Positions 27,944-37,199 of a stretch of DNA of 64,000 bases are shown in pieces. Made by a program: the position numbers and the translations under genes. The notes below the pieces were generated by a model. That model searched no databases and had not been told where the DNA came from. It saw only the letters and a program-made list of their open reading frames with translations. Source of the stretch: CAWCDJ01 sp963796485 (GTDB taxonomy: Bacteria > Acidobacteriota > Terriglobia > Bryobacterales > Bryobacteraceae); assembly GCA_963796485.1 (NCBI GenBank), contig CAWCLV010000003.1, positions 310,001 through 374,000 of the forward strand, given 5' to 3'. Every line of letters starts with the position of its first letter. Positions within the stretch are counted from its first letter, which is position 1.

Positions 27944-29728
27944 TTGCGCTCGGACCTGGTTCCCCTGACCCTGCTTGCCGCTTTTGCGGCCGCGGCCCAA
28001 CAGCCCTCTCGCACGGACACGATCATCGTTACCGGCACTTTCGAGCCGATGACGCTCGAGGAGATCGACCGCGCCATCCGCGTGCTGCCGGTGCGCGGCA
28101 ACACGCTGCTCTTCGATACTCTGGCCGACGTGCTGCGCCTCGATCCCTCGCTCGACCTTCAGGAGCGGGCCCCCGGCGGCGTGCAAACCGACCTCTCGAT
28201 CCGCGGCTCCAACTTCGGCGAGACCCTCGTCCTGTTGAATGGCCAGCGATTGAACGACGTCCAATCCGGCCACCACAACATGGATATCCCGGTTCCGCTG
28301 GATTCGATCTCACGCGTCGAAGTGATGCGCGGGTCAGGCTCCACGCTGTACGGCTCGGATGCCGCCGCCGGGGTCATCAACATCATCACCACCCCTCCGG
28401 AAGGCCTGGAACTCCGACTGCGCACGGCGATCGGAAACTTCGGGACCAACCAGGAGCGCGGCTCCATCGCCGCCGGGTCCGCCAAAATCTCGGAACAACT
28501 CACCTTCGCGCGCGACTTCTCCTCCGGCTTCATGCCCGACCGCGACTACCGCAATCTCCAATTGGGTTCCACCACGCATTTTTCCTCCGGCTGGGGCGCA
28601 AGCGACCTGACGCTCGCCTATATGGACCATCCCTTCGGAGCCGACCAGTTCTACGGGCCCTACAATTCGTGGGAGGACACCAAGACCTGGTTTGCGGGAA
28701 TGCAGCAGGCGTTCGGCGAACGCACCAGCGCGTCGTTCAGCTACCGCCGGCACAGCGACCTGTTCGTGCTCTTTCGCGACCAGCCCGACGTTTTTGCGAA
28801 CCACCATGCGGACGAAAGCTGGCAGGCCGATCTCCGGCGCCGCGAACCGCTCTCCGCGAACACCACCGTGTTCTACGGCGTCGAGGCGATCCACGAGTCC
28901 ATCGTCAGCAATAACCTGGGCGACCACGCCCGCAGCCGGGCCGCGGCCTACGGCGCGGTGGATTTTCGCGCGCTCCACCGGTTCTCCCTGACGCTTTCCG
29001 CCCGCGAGGAGGTATACCGCAGTTTCTCAGGGGAGTTCAGCCCCACCATCGCGGGTGGCTTCTGGATCTCACCGAAACTGAAATTGCGCGCTTCCGCCAG
29101 CCGCGCGTTCCGCGTCCCCAGCTATACGGACCTCTACTATAACGACCCTGCCAATACCGGCAATCCCAACCTGCGCCCGGAACGCGTCTGGGCATACGAA
29201 GGCGGGCTCGATTGGGTCCCGGCCTCGAGGCTGCGCGGGGAACTCACTATTTTCGAACGCCGCGAGCGCGACGGCATCGACTACTATCGCTCCTCGCCCA
29301 CGGATCTCTGGCGCGCCTTGAACATCCAGAGCCTCGATTTTACGGGCGTGGAGGCATCCCTCAGAGTGGATGCGCGCAAAGCCGGCACCCTCGACCTCAG
29401 CTACACCGGATTGCGGGGGGCGCAGGACACCATCCCGGTCGGTTACACCAAGTACACGTTCAACTACCCCGTGCACTCCGCCGTTGCGGCCTGGCAGGCA
29501 ACCCTGGGTTCCGGGTTCATCGTGCGCACGCGGATCGGGATGCTCGACCGCCGCGCCCGGGATCCCTACGCGCTCTGGGACTTCTATACGGGCTTCGTGC
29601 GTTGGCGCGTCCACCCGTTCCTTCAGTTCGCCAATATCACCGGAACCTCCTACCAGGAAGTTCTCGGCGTGCCGATGCCTGGACGGACGATCATCGGCGG
29701 TGTGGAGTGGGTCCTCCGCCGCCACTGA
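27944..29728 (+). CDS. TonB-dependent outer-membrane receptor
   Basis: 594 residues starting at TTG: an in-frame stop lies at 27932-27934, so no upstream start exists. A short signal (LVPLTLLAAFAAAAQQ) is followed by a plug with VTGTFEPMTLEEIDRAI, LSIRGSNFGETLVLLNGQRL and VEVMRGSGSTLYGSDAAAGV, then a barrel of alternating strands. The size and motifs match BtuB-like or siderophore receptors of about 600 residues. No cobalamin riboswitch can fit upstream, since the patatin gene ends 9 bases away. Substrate unknown. Confidence 0.92.
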   Translation: MRSDLVPLTLLAAFAAAAQQPSRTDTIIVTGTFEPMTLEEIDRAIRVLPVRGNTLLFDTLADVLRLDPSLDLQERAPGGVQTDLSIRGSNFGETLVLLNGQRLNDVQSGHHNMDIPVPLDSISRVEVMRGSGSTLYGSDAAAGVINIITTPPEGLELRLRTAIGNFGTNQERGSIAAGSAKISEQLTFARDFSSGFMPDRDYRNLQLGSTTHFSSGWGASDLTLAYMDHPFGADQFYGPYNSWEDTKTWFAGMQQAFGERTSASFSYRRHSDLFVLFRDQPDVFANHHADESWQADLRRREPLSANTTVFYGVEAIHESIVSNNLGDHARSRAAAYGAVDFRALHRFSLTLSAREEVYRSFSGEFSPTIAGGFWISPKLKLRASASRAFRVPSYTDLYYNDPANTGNPNLRPERVWAYEGGLDWVPASRLRGELTIFERRERDGIDYYRSSPTDLWRALNIQSLDFTGVEASLRVDARKAGTLDLSYTGLRGAQDTIPVGYTKYTFNYPVHSAVAAWQATLGSGFIVRTRIGMLDRRARDPYALWDFYTGFVRWRVHPFLQFANITGTSYQEVLGVPMPGRTIIGGVEWVLRRH

Positions 29729-29810
29729 GGGAACTGGCAAAGCACGTGGCGCGAACACTCGTGTCTGCCGCGCCCCGGCTCATCGGGGCTCCTGGCGTTG
29801 ACCCTCGACC

Positions 29811-30158
29811 TTACTTTTTCAGCTTGAGATTGATGACAGCCTGTTTCTTCGAGTCGAAGGAACTCAGCGTCTTGGTGTCGCTCGACTGGCCCTTCGATTC
29901 GGCCCTGACTTCGTAATCCCGGTCGGGGCTCAGGCCGTGGAAGTAGTAGTTCCCCTGCGGTTGGGTAATGAACGAGCGGATTTGCAGGGTTTTCATGTCC
30001 TTCAACTGCACCACCGCGCCGGGCACGGGTGCGTCTGCGGTCGAACTGACCACGCCCTCGAGACTGCGCGTCGGGGGCTCCCGCTTCTTCTGCCCGAAGG
30101 CGGTTGTTGCCACCGCCAGCATCAACGTCAGCGTAACCAGCGTCCAAAACCAGCGCAT
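29811..30158 (-). CDS. Small secreted carboxypeptidase-regulatory-like (Ig-fold) protein
   Basis: 115 residues from an ATG preceded by GGGAGGCGG. Signal peptide WTLVTLTLMLAVATTAFGQ. The remaining part is a CarboxypepD_reg-like domain: LEGVVSSTADAPVPGAVVQL, then GNYYFHGLSPDRDYEVRAE, as in the N-terminal modules of many acidobacterial outer-membrane proteins, but here it stands alone. It may be a small structural or binding protein at the cell surface. Confidence 0.78.
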   Translation of the reverse strand: MRWFWTLVTLTLMLAVATTAFGQKKREPPTRSLEGVVSSTADAPVPGAVVQLKDMKTLQIRSFITQPQGNYYFHGLSPDRDYEVRAESKGQSSDTKTLSSFDSKKQAVINLKLKK

Positions 30159-30217
30159 TGCCGCCTCCCTAGTCCTCGACGGGAGAAGTGGCTGTTCCGT
30201 TACGTTCATTGCGGGCT

Positions 30218-30439
30218 CTATTCTCTCCAATTCTCGTCCGACTCTTCTTCCTCTTCTTCGACGAAGCCGTCTTCTTCCTCGTCTTCCTCTTCAAGTTCTT
30301 CCGCCGACTCCAGCTCCAGCGGGTCGGTGCCAACCACCTTCAAGGCCGCGCCGCACTCATCGCAGCTGATGGTGTCGCCTTCATCGACGTCTTCTTCATC
30401 TACGTCGATCTTGCCTTCGCACACCGGGCATTCCACCAT
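30218..30439 (-). CDS. LysW-like amino-group carrier protein with acidic extension
   Basis: 73 residues; GGGAGGAAA precedes the ATG. The N-terminus is a zinc ribbon with CPVC (C4, C7) and CDEC (C26, C29), then DPLELE, as in LysW. The C-terminus is ENWRE, close to the EDWGE of LysW, whose terminal glutamate is joined to alpha-aminoadipate. Between them lies a long Glu/Asp-rich run, making the protein about 20 residues longer than typical LysW (about 54). No LysX or other lysine-pathway gene lies near. Role is uncertain. Confidence 0.75.
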   Translation of the reverse strand: MVECPVCEGKIDVDEEDVDEGDTISCDECGAALKVVGTDPLELESAEELEEEDEEEDGFVEEEEEESDENWRE

Positions 30440-30519
30440 GAAAATTTCCTCCCAAATTACTACTCATATACGAGAGACCAGCCGAATTGCAATACCGCCA
30501 CCGGGGATTGCGGGGAGAT

Positions 30520-31032
30520 TTATTTCCCCGCCTGCTTGGCGAGCCGCCGGCGTGTGGTCGCCGGTACGATCCCCTTCAGCCGGAGGTACGTGAACATCTG
30601 GGAACGGTGTGTCAGTTCGTGCTCTTTCAAAAATTGCAGCATTTCCAGACGGGTGACCCGCTGGCCATCGAAACGCGTCATCATGTGAGCAAAAAACTCG
30701 GGCGGTTGCGCCGCCAGCCCGGCCGTCCGGAGCTCGATCGAATCCCGCAAAGCCGCTGCCAGAGCATCCCGCCCGGCGTCCGCCGGGATCCCCGGCGAGT
30801 GCCGCCGCATCTTTTCCCGGAAATCCGGAGTCGCGAAATTGTCTTCTCCGGCCAGCAGCAGCCCGCAAAACGCGTGCCCCGCCTCTAGAATATGGCGCGC
30901 CAGTTCGCGAAACGTCATCAGATCGGGCGTCGGCCGATAATCCAGGTCCTCGGAAGGGAAGTCCTCCAGGGCGGTCGCCGTGTCCTGGCGAATGGCCTTC
31001 CACGATTCCAGCACATGATCCAGTCTGACCAT
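30520..31032 (-). CDS. DinB/DUF664-family protein
   Basis: 170 residues. A four-helix-bundle DinB pattern with histidines at helix ends is seen: RHILEAGHAFCGLL (first), FFAHMM and ELTHRSQMFTYLRLKGI (last). Family members bind a divalent metal and often act as thiol-dependent enzymes, but this gene has no specific clue. Its start is only 45 bases from the divergent aceE start, so the two share a short control region. A longer - strand frame continuing beyond the start is the antisense shadow of aceE. Confidence 0.82.
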   Translation of the reverse strand: MVRLDHVLESWKAIRQDTATALEDFPSEDLDYRPTPDLMTFRELARHILEAGHAFCGLLLAGEDNFATPDFREKMRRHSPGIPADAGRDALAAALRDSIELRTAGLAAQPPEFFAHMMTRFDGQRVTRLEMLQFLKEHELTHRSQMFTYLRLKGIVPATTRRRLAKQAGK

Positions 31033-31073
31033 GACCACATTGTACCCGCCAAAAGCGGAGCCCGGCGTTTCAC

Positions 31074-31079
31074 TATAAT
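31074..31079 (+). promoter_or_regulatory. Possible -10 element (TATAAT) at the aceE start
   Basis: An exact TATAAT overlaps the first ATG of aceE. If it is a -10 box, transcription would begin near 31086 and the second ATG (31090) would be nearly leaderless. No convincing -35 hexamer is found at the proper distance, so this is weak. Confidence 0.25.
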
Positions 31080-33765
31080 GAAAATATCCATGCACCAGAC
31101 ACTGAACGAGAGGGTTGTGGATCTCGATCCACGCGAGACAGCAGAGTGGGTAGAAGCGCTGGACCAGGTAATCGACGACGCAGGCGAAGACCGGGCCGCC
31201 TATCTGGTGGAACAGCTCCTCGAACGGGCACGCCTCAACGGTGTGGAGTTGCCCGTTCAGATCAACACTCCGTACGTGAATACCATCCGTCCCGAGGATG
31301 AAGTGCCGTACCCCGGCGACCGTGCCATGGAGCGGCGCATCAAGAGCCTCATCCGGTGGAACGCCATGGCCATGGTAGTGCGCCAGAATAAGTACGATCC
31401 CGGAATCGGCGGCCATATCTCCACCTACGCCTCGCTGGCGACGCTGCTGGAAGTCGGCTTCAACCACTTCTTCCACGCCACCTACGGCGATCAGCCGGGC
31501 GACCTGGTCTATTTCCAGGGCCACGCATCGCCGGGAGTTTATGCCCGCGCCTACCTCGAGGGCCGCCTGACCGAAGAGCACCTCAAGAACTTCCGGCACG
31601 AGCTGCGCGAACACCCCGGTCTGTCCTCTTACCCACACCCCTGGCTGATGCCCGAGTTCTGGCGCTTCCCGACCGTCTCGATGGGGATCGGCCCGATCAA
31701 CGCCATCTACCAGGCCCGCTTCATGCGGTACCTGGAGAACCGCCAGATGATCCCGCCGACCCCGCGCCACATCTGGGCGTTCCTCGGCGATGGCGAGATG
31801 GATGAACCGGAGTCCCTGGGCTCGCTCACACTGGCATCGCGCGAGAAGCTTGACAACCTGGTTTTCGTCATCAATTGCAATCTGCAGCGCCTGGACGGCC
31901 CGGTGCGCGGCAACGGCAAGGTGATCCAGGAACTCGAGGCGGCGTTCCGCGGCGCGGGTTGGAATGTGCTCAAGGTGATCTGGGGCGAGGATTGGGATTC
32001 CCTCCTGGAGCGCGACAAAACCGGCCTGTTGCAGAAACGCATGGGCGAAGTGGTGGATGGCGAGTTCCAGACGTACATCACCAAAGACGGCGCGTACGTC
32101 CGCAAGAACTTCTTCGGCAAGTACCCCGAGCTGCTCGACCTGGTATCCCACCTGAGCGACGACGAGTTGCTGCACCTGCGCCGCGGCGGCCACGATCCCC
32201 GCAAGGTATACAACGCCTACAAGGCGGCTATCGATACCAAGGGCCGCCCCACCCTGATCCTGGCCCACACCATCAAGGGCTACGGATTGGGCGAGGCCGG
32301 CGAAGGCCGCAACATCACCCACCAGCAGAAGAAACTCAACGAGCAGGAGATCGCCCACTTCCGCTCGCGCTTCGAGATTCCAATCCCGGATGAGGCCGCG
32401 CGGAACGCAGCGTTCTACCGCCCGCCGTCCGACAGCCCGGAGATCGCCTATCTGCACGAACGCCGCCGCCAGTTGGGCGGGTACATGCCGAGCCGCTCCA
32501 CGCCGGCCAGCCGCATCCAGGCCCCGCCGCTCGAGCATTTCAAGGAATCGCTCGAAGGTTCATCCGGCCGCGAGGTGTCGAGCACGATGGCCTTTGTTCG
32601 CGTCCTGACGCTCCTCATGAAGGACCCGCAGATCGGCAAACGCGTGGTCCCGATCATCCCGGACGAGGCTCGCACCTTCGGTATGGAATCGCTGTTCCGG
32701 CAGTTCGGCATCTACGCCAGCCAGGGGCAGCTTTACAAACCGCACGATGCCGAAATGTTCCTGTATTACAAGGAGTCGAAGGACGGCCAGATTCTGGAGG
32801 AAGGCATCACCGAAGCCGGCTCCATGGCATCGTTTACGGCCGCCGGCGCCGCCTATGTGAATTACCGGGTGGAGATGATCCCGTTCTTCATCTACTACTC
32901 GATGTTCGGCTTCCAGCGCATCGGCGACCTGATCTGGGCCTTCGGGGACGCCCGCGGCAAGGGTTTTCTCTGCGGCGGCACGGCCGGGCGCACTACGCTT
33001 GCGGGCGAGGGATTGCAGCACCAGGACGGCCACAGCATCGTTCTGGCGAGCACCGTCCCGACCTGCGTCACCTACGACCCGGCGTTCGCCTACGAGATCG
33101 CCATCATCGTGCAGGACGGCATCCGGCGCATGTACCAGGAGCAGGAAGACCGCTTCTACTACCTCGCGCTCTATAACGAAAACTACCCCATGCCTGCCAT
33201 GCCGGCGGGGGTAAAGCCGGAGGACGTGCTCAGCGGGATTTACAGGTACCAGGCCGCGGAGAACGGGCCGGCGAAGGTCCAGTTGTTCGGCAGCGGCCCG
33301 ATCCTGAACGAGGCCTTGCGCGCCCAGCAGATCCTGGCCGAAAAGTATCAGGTGCCGGCGGACGTGTGGAGCGTGACGAGCTACAACGAACTGCGGCGCG
33401 ACGCCCTTTCGGTGGAGCGATGGAACCGGCTGCACCCGGACCAGCCTGCCCGCAGTCCGCACATCGTGCGGGTTCTGGAGGGCGCGCAGGGGCCGATCGT
33501 CGCCGCCAGCGACTACATGAAAGTGGTGCCGGACCAGGTGGCGCCGTGGCTTCCGGGCAGGCTCGAATCGCTCGGCACCGACGGTTTCGGACGGAGCGAT
33601 AACCGCGAGTATCTCCGCAAGCATTTCGAGATCAACGCGGAATCGATCGTCACGGCGGCGCTCTCCCGCCTCGCCCGCGACGGCCAGTACGACGCGTCGA
33701 AAGCAGCGGCCGCCTTCGCCGAGCTCGGGGTAAATACCGAAGGCAGCGATCCCGCCCGAGCCTAG
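31078..33765 (+). CDS. aceE: Pyruvate dehydrogenase E1 component, homodimeric type
   Basis: 895 residues from ATG at 31078; ATG at 31090 is a close alternative. It aligns with E. coli AceE throughout: RRIKSLIRWNAMAMV, DLVYFQGHASPGVYARAYLE, LSSYPHPWLMPEFW, the TPP site FLGDGEMDEPES (about 234-245) and VINCNLQRLDGPV, and GAAYVNYRVEMIPFFIYYSM near the active site. It decarboxylates pyruvate using thiamine diphosphate. The E2 and E3 genes are not in the window; the transhydrogenase-like protein at 38212 is not a typical E3. The CDF gene follows 4 bases after the stop. Confidence 0.96.
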   Translation: MKISMHQTLNERVVDLDPRETAEWVEALDQVIDDAGEDRAAYLVEQLLERARLNGVELPVQINTPYVNTIRPEDEVPYPGDRAMERRIKSLIRWNAMAMVVRQNKYDPGIGGHISTYASLATLLEVGFNHFFHATYGDQPGDLVYFQGHASPGVYARAYLEGRLTEEHLKNFRHELREHPGLSSYPHPWLMPEFWRFPTVSMGIGPINAIYQARFMRYLENRQMIPPTPRHIWAFLGDGEMDEPESLGSLTLASREKLDNLVFVINCNLQRLDGPVRGNGKVIQELEAAFRGAGWNVLKVIWGEDWDSLLERDKTGLLQKRMGEVVDGEFQTYITKDGAYVRKNFFGKYPELLDLVSHLSDDELLHLRRGGHDPRKVYNAYKAAIDTKGRPTLILAHTIKGYGLGEAGEGRNITHQQKKLNEQEIAHFRSRFEIPIPDEAARNAAFYRPPSDSPEIAYLHERRRQLGGYMPSRSTPASRIQAPPLEHFKESLEGSSGREVSSTMAFVRVLTLLMKDPQIGKRVVPIIPDEARTFGMESLFRQFGIYASQGQLYKPHDAEMFLYYKESKDGQILEEGITEAGSMASFTAAGAAYVNYRVEMIPFFIYYSMFGFQRIGDLIWAFGDARGKGFLCGGTAGRTTLAGEGLQHQDGHSIVLASTVPTCVTYDPAFAYEIAIIVQDGIRRMYQEQEDRFYYLALYNENYPMPAMPAGVKPEDVLSGIYRYQAAENGPAKVQLFGSGPILNEALRAQQILAEKYQVPADVWSVTSYNELRRDALSVERWNRLHPDQPARSPHIVRVLEGAQGPIVAASDYMKVVPDQVAPWLPGRLESLGTDGFGRSDNREYLRKHFEINAESIVTAALSRLARDGQYDASKAAAAFAELGVNTEGSDPARA

Positions 33766-33769
33766 CCGT

Positions 33770-34630
33770 ATGCACATCGGCCAGCGAGTCGCCGCCGCCG
33801 GCATGATCGTCAGCGGCGCGCTCGCCGTCGTAAAGATCTGGGCAGGACTGGCGGGCCATTCCAATGCGGTTCTGGCAGACGGCCTGGAATCGGCGGGCGA
33901 CGTTTTCTCGTCCGGCCTGGTCTTGCTGGCCCTGACCCTGGCAGCCAAGCCGGCCGATGCGGACCATCCGTACGGCCACGGCCGTGTGGAGATCCTGACC
34001 GGGCTGTTGATCGGGATGGTGCTGACCGCGACCGGTACCTTGATCTCCTATGGCTCGATCCAGCGGATCGGGCTTCCCCGCCCCGAAGTCGCTGCTTATG
34101 TCGTTTGGCCCCTCGTCGCCTCGCTTGTAGCGAAATCCGTGCTCGCCATCGTCAAGTTCCGGTACGGCCGCAGAATTCAAAGCGACGCGCTACGGGCGGA
34201 CGCCTGGAACGACACCATGGATACGCTTTCCGCGACCGTCGCGCTGGTCGCCGTCGGTCTGGCGCTGATTTCTCCCGACCGCTTCCGCGAGGCGGACAGC
34301 ATCGGCGGATTTGCGATAGGGCTGATCATCGTCGGCGTGGGCGTCCGCATCGCTTATGACACCGCTCTGCAACTGATGGACACGATGCCCGGCGAAGTCC
34401 TGATGAACCAGATCCGGGAGACGGCCGCGACCATTCCGGGCGCCCGCGGCGTGGAAAAATGCTATGCGCGAAAGACCGGCCTCCGATACCACGTGGACCT
34501 GCACCTGGAAGTCGATCCGCAAATGACGGTCCGGCAGTCGCACCAACTCGCGCACGAGGTGCAGCAGCGCATTCTGGAACGCCTGGACTGGGTGGCGGAC
34601 GTGCTCGTGCACGTCGAGCCTGCTCCCTGA
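33770..34630 (+). CDS. Cation diffusion facilitator (CDF) metal transporter
   Basis: 286 residues, 4 bases after aceE. Six hydrophobic helices, with HSNAVLADGLESAGDVFSS (metal site Asp residues), DADHPYGHGRVEILTGLL and the second helix pair including DAWNDTMDTLSATVAL, match CDF/ZT_dimer transporters. The cytoplasmic tail contains DLHLEVDPQMTVRQSHQLAH and resembles the dimerisation domain. It exports Zn2+, Fe2+ or a similar metal; specificity unknown. Confidence 0.9.
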   Translation: MHIGQRVAAAGMIVSGALAVVKIWAGLAGHSNAVLADGLESAGDVFSSGLVLLALTLAAKPADADHPYGHGRVEILTGLLIGMVLTATGTLISYGSIQRIGLPRPEVAAYVVWPLVASLVAKSVLAIVKFRYGRRIQSDALRADAWNDTMDTLSATVALVAVGLALISPDRFREADSIGGFAIGLIIVGVGVRIAYDTALQLMDTMPGEVLMNQIRETAATIPGARGVEKCYARKTGLRYHVDLHLEVDPQMTVRQSHQLAHEVQQRILERLDWVADVLVHVEPAP

Positions 34631-34914
34631 CCCGGCTGCAGTTTTAGCGGCAGGAACTGGCTCCCGTCATCCAACTGGCAACCATGCGCGACTAACTCTT
34701 CGCAATCGCAGACAGATCGCCGGCACTGCCTCCTTGAACACGCTCTGGTGTTCGTTTTGGTCACTCATTTTGAGCCGGCAGTGTTCGCAGGTGACACCCT
34801 CCCCAGGCGACACCGTGGGCCGGCGGCACGTGCGAATACTTCCCGACCGCTGCTGGTATCGTTTTTTACCTGTGGACTAAATAGGCAAGGGCTTCGTCTT
34901 TGCTCTTATGCCTG

Positions 34915-36252
34915 TTACTCATGCTCCCCGAGCCATTGCAGTGCGCGGAGGCCGGGCAGAAAGCAATACTCACCTCCCCTTGTCACAACAAACCGAGACA
35001 ATCCCTTGAGGCGCATAGGAAGTGGACGCCTCGGGAAACTAAAGGCATCTGCGCCGCTGATCGCTCCCGCGACGGGATCTTTCGTGGCGCCTCCTCCGAA
35101 GAAGCTGCCGTCGTTCATCCACTCCGATTGCACAAACTCGAACTGGCGCCCGATATTGGCTCCCACAAAAGCGAAGATCAATCCTCGCTCCAAGCCATCG
35201 TCTTCAAGAACTCCCTCCGGAAGCACCGGTCCATAGGAGGTTCCACGGCGGATCATCCGGTGGATGCGAACGACACCCGCCACATCCGCATCGCGTGGGT
35301 TCATCCGGCGAATGTGGGAGCCGCAGGGTGTCTGATAGCCGATCGCATCGTCTTCCCTAAAGAGGAAGGCGTTATTTCGCCGTGGGTCTGCACCGAGCTC
35401 CGAGTCATCGTGCATCGGACATAAGGCGAGGGGCGCGCCGCCGCGCCAACGTCCCATCATCTTCGCGGCCACGAGTTCTTCGTCTTCGGGTCCGGAGGAG
35501 TTCGCCTTCAGATATTGGCGAAACGCGGCAACCCGCTGGTGCAGTTTGCGAAAGACCACGTAACTTCCGTTACGTCCCAAGACGTCCGGCTGCGGTATGG
35601 CCTGCACACCTCCCATCTCGTCCGGGTAGCCTAGAACGAACTCGCCCGGCATCAGGGGCCGTTCGTGGGGATTGCTGCTCGGAATACCCGACCCTTCAAT
35701 CGCGGGATGACTGATCCCGTCCCTGAATCCAAAAGCTTCTGCTTGAGTTGGCAGGGCATGACAGTTCTGTCGCCAGATCGCGGTGATGCCGGAGATCTTC
35801 TGGTACTCCTGACGCGCTCGTGCGAGCGCCGCTTCCAGCCGCTCCGTATCCGGAGCAATGGCAGTGAGCACGACGTGGACGTCACTGGACCCGAGCGGCT
35901 TCTCCCAATGCTCGGGGCTGCTTTGGCCCGTGTCTCCCAAGACTCTCGCGCGGGCAGCCATGCCCTGTTGAAACTCCGGAGAAAAGCTATCGAGAGATGC
36001 TTGCGGCACACCCAATGCTTTAAGGCCCTGAAAACTCAGTGCCACGCTCACCCAGGTATCGCCCGCCGGGCTCTCCGGGTGTGCAGCCGATGCCACCACC
36101 GGGCGGATGCGGCGCATCAATTCCCGCCCGGCCTGGCGTTCATCAATACGAAACAGCACATACGTTGCCGCATACGGAGAGGGCCTGGGCCGCAACACCC
36201 CGCTTTGAATGGCATCGAGTTCGAGCATCAGTCCCATCGCCTCCTCTCCCAC
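34915..36252 (-). CDS. Dyp-type heme peroxidase
   Basis: 445 residues. The GxxDG motif is GFRDGISHPAIEG (distal Asp), and the proximal histidine is in GSHIRRMNPRD, both standard for dye-decolorising peroxidases. It lacks a signal peptide. The gene is the last of a - strand operon and starts 17 bases after the outer-membrane-like gene. Dyp enzymes oxidise phenols or handle peroxide, and the neighbouring flavoprotein could supply reducing power. Complete and normal in length for the longer class of this family. Confidence 0.9.
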   Translation of the reverse strand: MGEEAMGLMLELDAIQSGVLRPRPSPYAATYVLFRIDERQAGRELMRRIRPVVASAAHPESPAGDTWVSVALSFQGLKALGVPQASLDSFSPEFQQGMAARARVLGDTGQSSPEHWEKPLGSSDVHVVLTAIAPDTERLEAALARARQEYQKISGITAIWRQNCHALPTQAEAFGFRDGISHPAIEGSGIPSSNPHERPLMPGEFVLGYPDEMGGVQAIPQPDVLGRNGSYVVFRKLHQRVAAFRQYLKANSSGPEDEELVAAKMMGRWRGGAPLALCPMHDDSELGADPRRNNAFLFREDDAIGYQTPCGSHIRRMNPRDADVAGVVRIHRMIRRGTSYGPVLPEGVLEDDGLERGLIFAFVGANIGRQFEFVQSEWMNDGSFFGGGATKDPVAGAISGADAFSFPRRPLPMRLKGLSRFVVTRGGEYCFLPGLRALQWLGEHE

Positions 36253-36269
36253 CCCAAATGTGCCGGCTC

Positions 36270-37199
36270 CTAAAAGCCGATCGACGCGACAACCTGCAAC
36301 GAATTTCCCTGAAAGGTCGCCCGGTCCGCGAACTCCTTGAAGTACTTGAACCCAATGCTGGTCCGCCTTGGTAAGACGGCAAGCACCGCGAAACCGAGGG
36401 CGTTGATCGCATACCGCTCCTCGGAAGCGGCCACGCTGATGCCGGGCCCGGTCCTCGCGGTGGTCTGCCGCTGCTCATAGCCGGCGAGGCCTCCTTGCAA
36501 CTGGAACCGCCGCGTGCGGGCCAGTGAATACATGAGCGAATAGTCCAGGTCGAAAGTCTCGCCCGGATGCACGCCAGTGCCCTCCTGTACGGTGTGAAAT
36601 TCGTACATCTGAAAGGCGGACAGTGAGAGATTTTTGCTCCCGGTCAGGTAAAACGTCTGTCCGGAAGACAGCGCATGGGTCCAATAACCCGAACCGACAT
36701 TGTCGTTCGCTCCCGCGCTGAATCGCCCGGTCGGCGCGAGGAAACCATACATCACGCGAACCGCGGCCCTGCGCCAGGACCAACCCAGGATGACGGGCAG
36801 ATAATACGAGTCCGCAAATCCGCTGCCCCCGCTGAGGTTGCCTTGAAGATCGGAAGTCAGATCGTTGCTCGAGAAAGGCAGGCTGGCCGACGCGGAGTAC
36901 CGGCCCCCCAGTATGCTCTCTCGGCTCACCCAGGTGATGGTGTTCATGTCCAGAATTACAGAGTTAGTTCCTGTGACCGGCAGCGTTCGGCCTTCGTTGT
37001 CCTTGGCCTCATCTCGGGTGTAAACAAGAAACTGGTTCGAATACGTGAAGCTGGATTCTGGCATGACGCCGGAATTTATGGCGCTCATGCCGAGTGGATA
37101 GACGCCCCGATTCTGAGCACGCGACGGGATTGTCATACAGACGCAAGCAGCCGCGAGGACCGGCAGCACGCAGCCGCGCCAGTGGATTCTGCCAATCAC
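36270..37199 (-). CDS. Secreted outer-membrane beta-barrel-like protein (phenol MetA-degradation-like)
   Basis: 309 residues from a GTG that overlaps the previous stop (GTGA). A signal (GCVLPVLAAACVCMTIPSRAQ) is followed by alternating amphipathic strands and ends RATFQGNSLQVVASIGF, with a terminal Phe as in outer-membrane barrels. The pattern resembles proteins labelled transporter or MetA-pathway of phenol degradation (PF13557). It might pass aromatic substrates across the outer membrane for the Dyp peroxidase. That role is inference from context. Confidence 0.68.
   Translation of the reverse strand: MIGRIHWRGCVLPVLAAACVCMTIPSRAQNRGVYPLGMSAINSGVMPESSFTYSNQFLVYTRDEAKDNEGRTLPVTGTNSVILDMNTITWVSRESILGGRYSASASLPFSSNDLTSDLQGNLSGGSGFADSYYLPVILGWSWRRAAVRVMYGFLAPTGRFSAGANDNVGSGYWTHALSSGQTFYLTGSKNLSLSAFQMYEFHTVQEGTGVHPGETFDLDYSLMYSLARTRRFQLQGGLAGYEQRQTTARTGPGISVAASEERYAINALGFAVLAVLPRRTSIGFKYFKEFADRATFQGNSLQVVASIGF

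Noticed and set aside
27935..27960. Cobalamin riboswitch upstream of the TonB receptor
   Set aside because: Only nine bases separate it from the patatin gene, so there is no room for such an element.
31033..32538. - strand frame extending the DinB gene to 672 codons
   Set aside because: It runs antisense to aceE, which is unambiguous; the DinB domain begins at the internal ATG.
34631..34914. Possible small genes between the CDF and Dyp genes
   Set aside because: All frames are short, without recognised motifs or ribosome binding sites, so nothing could be supported there.
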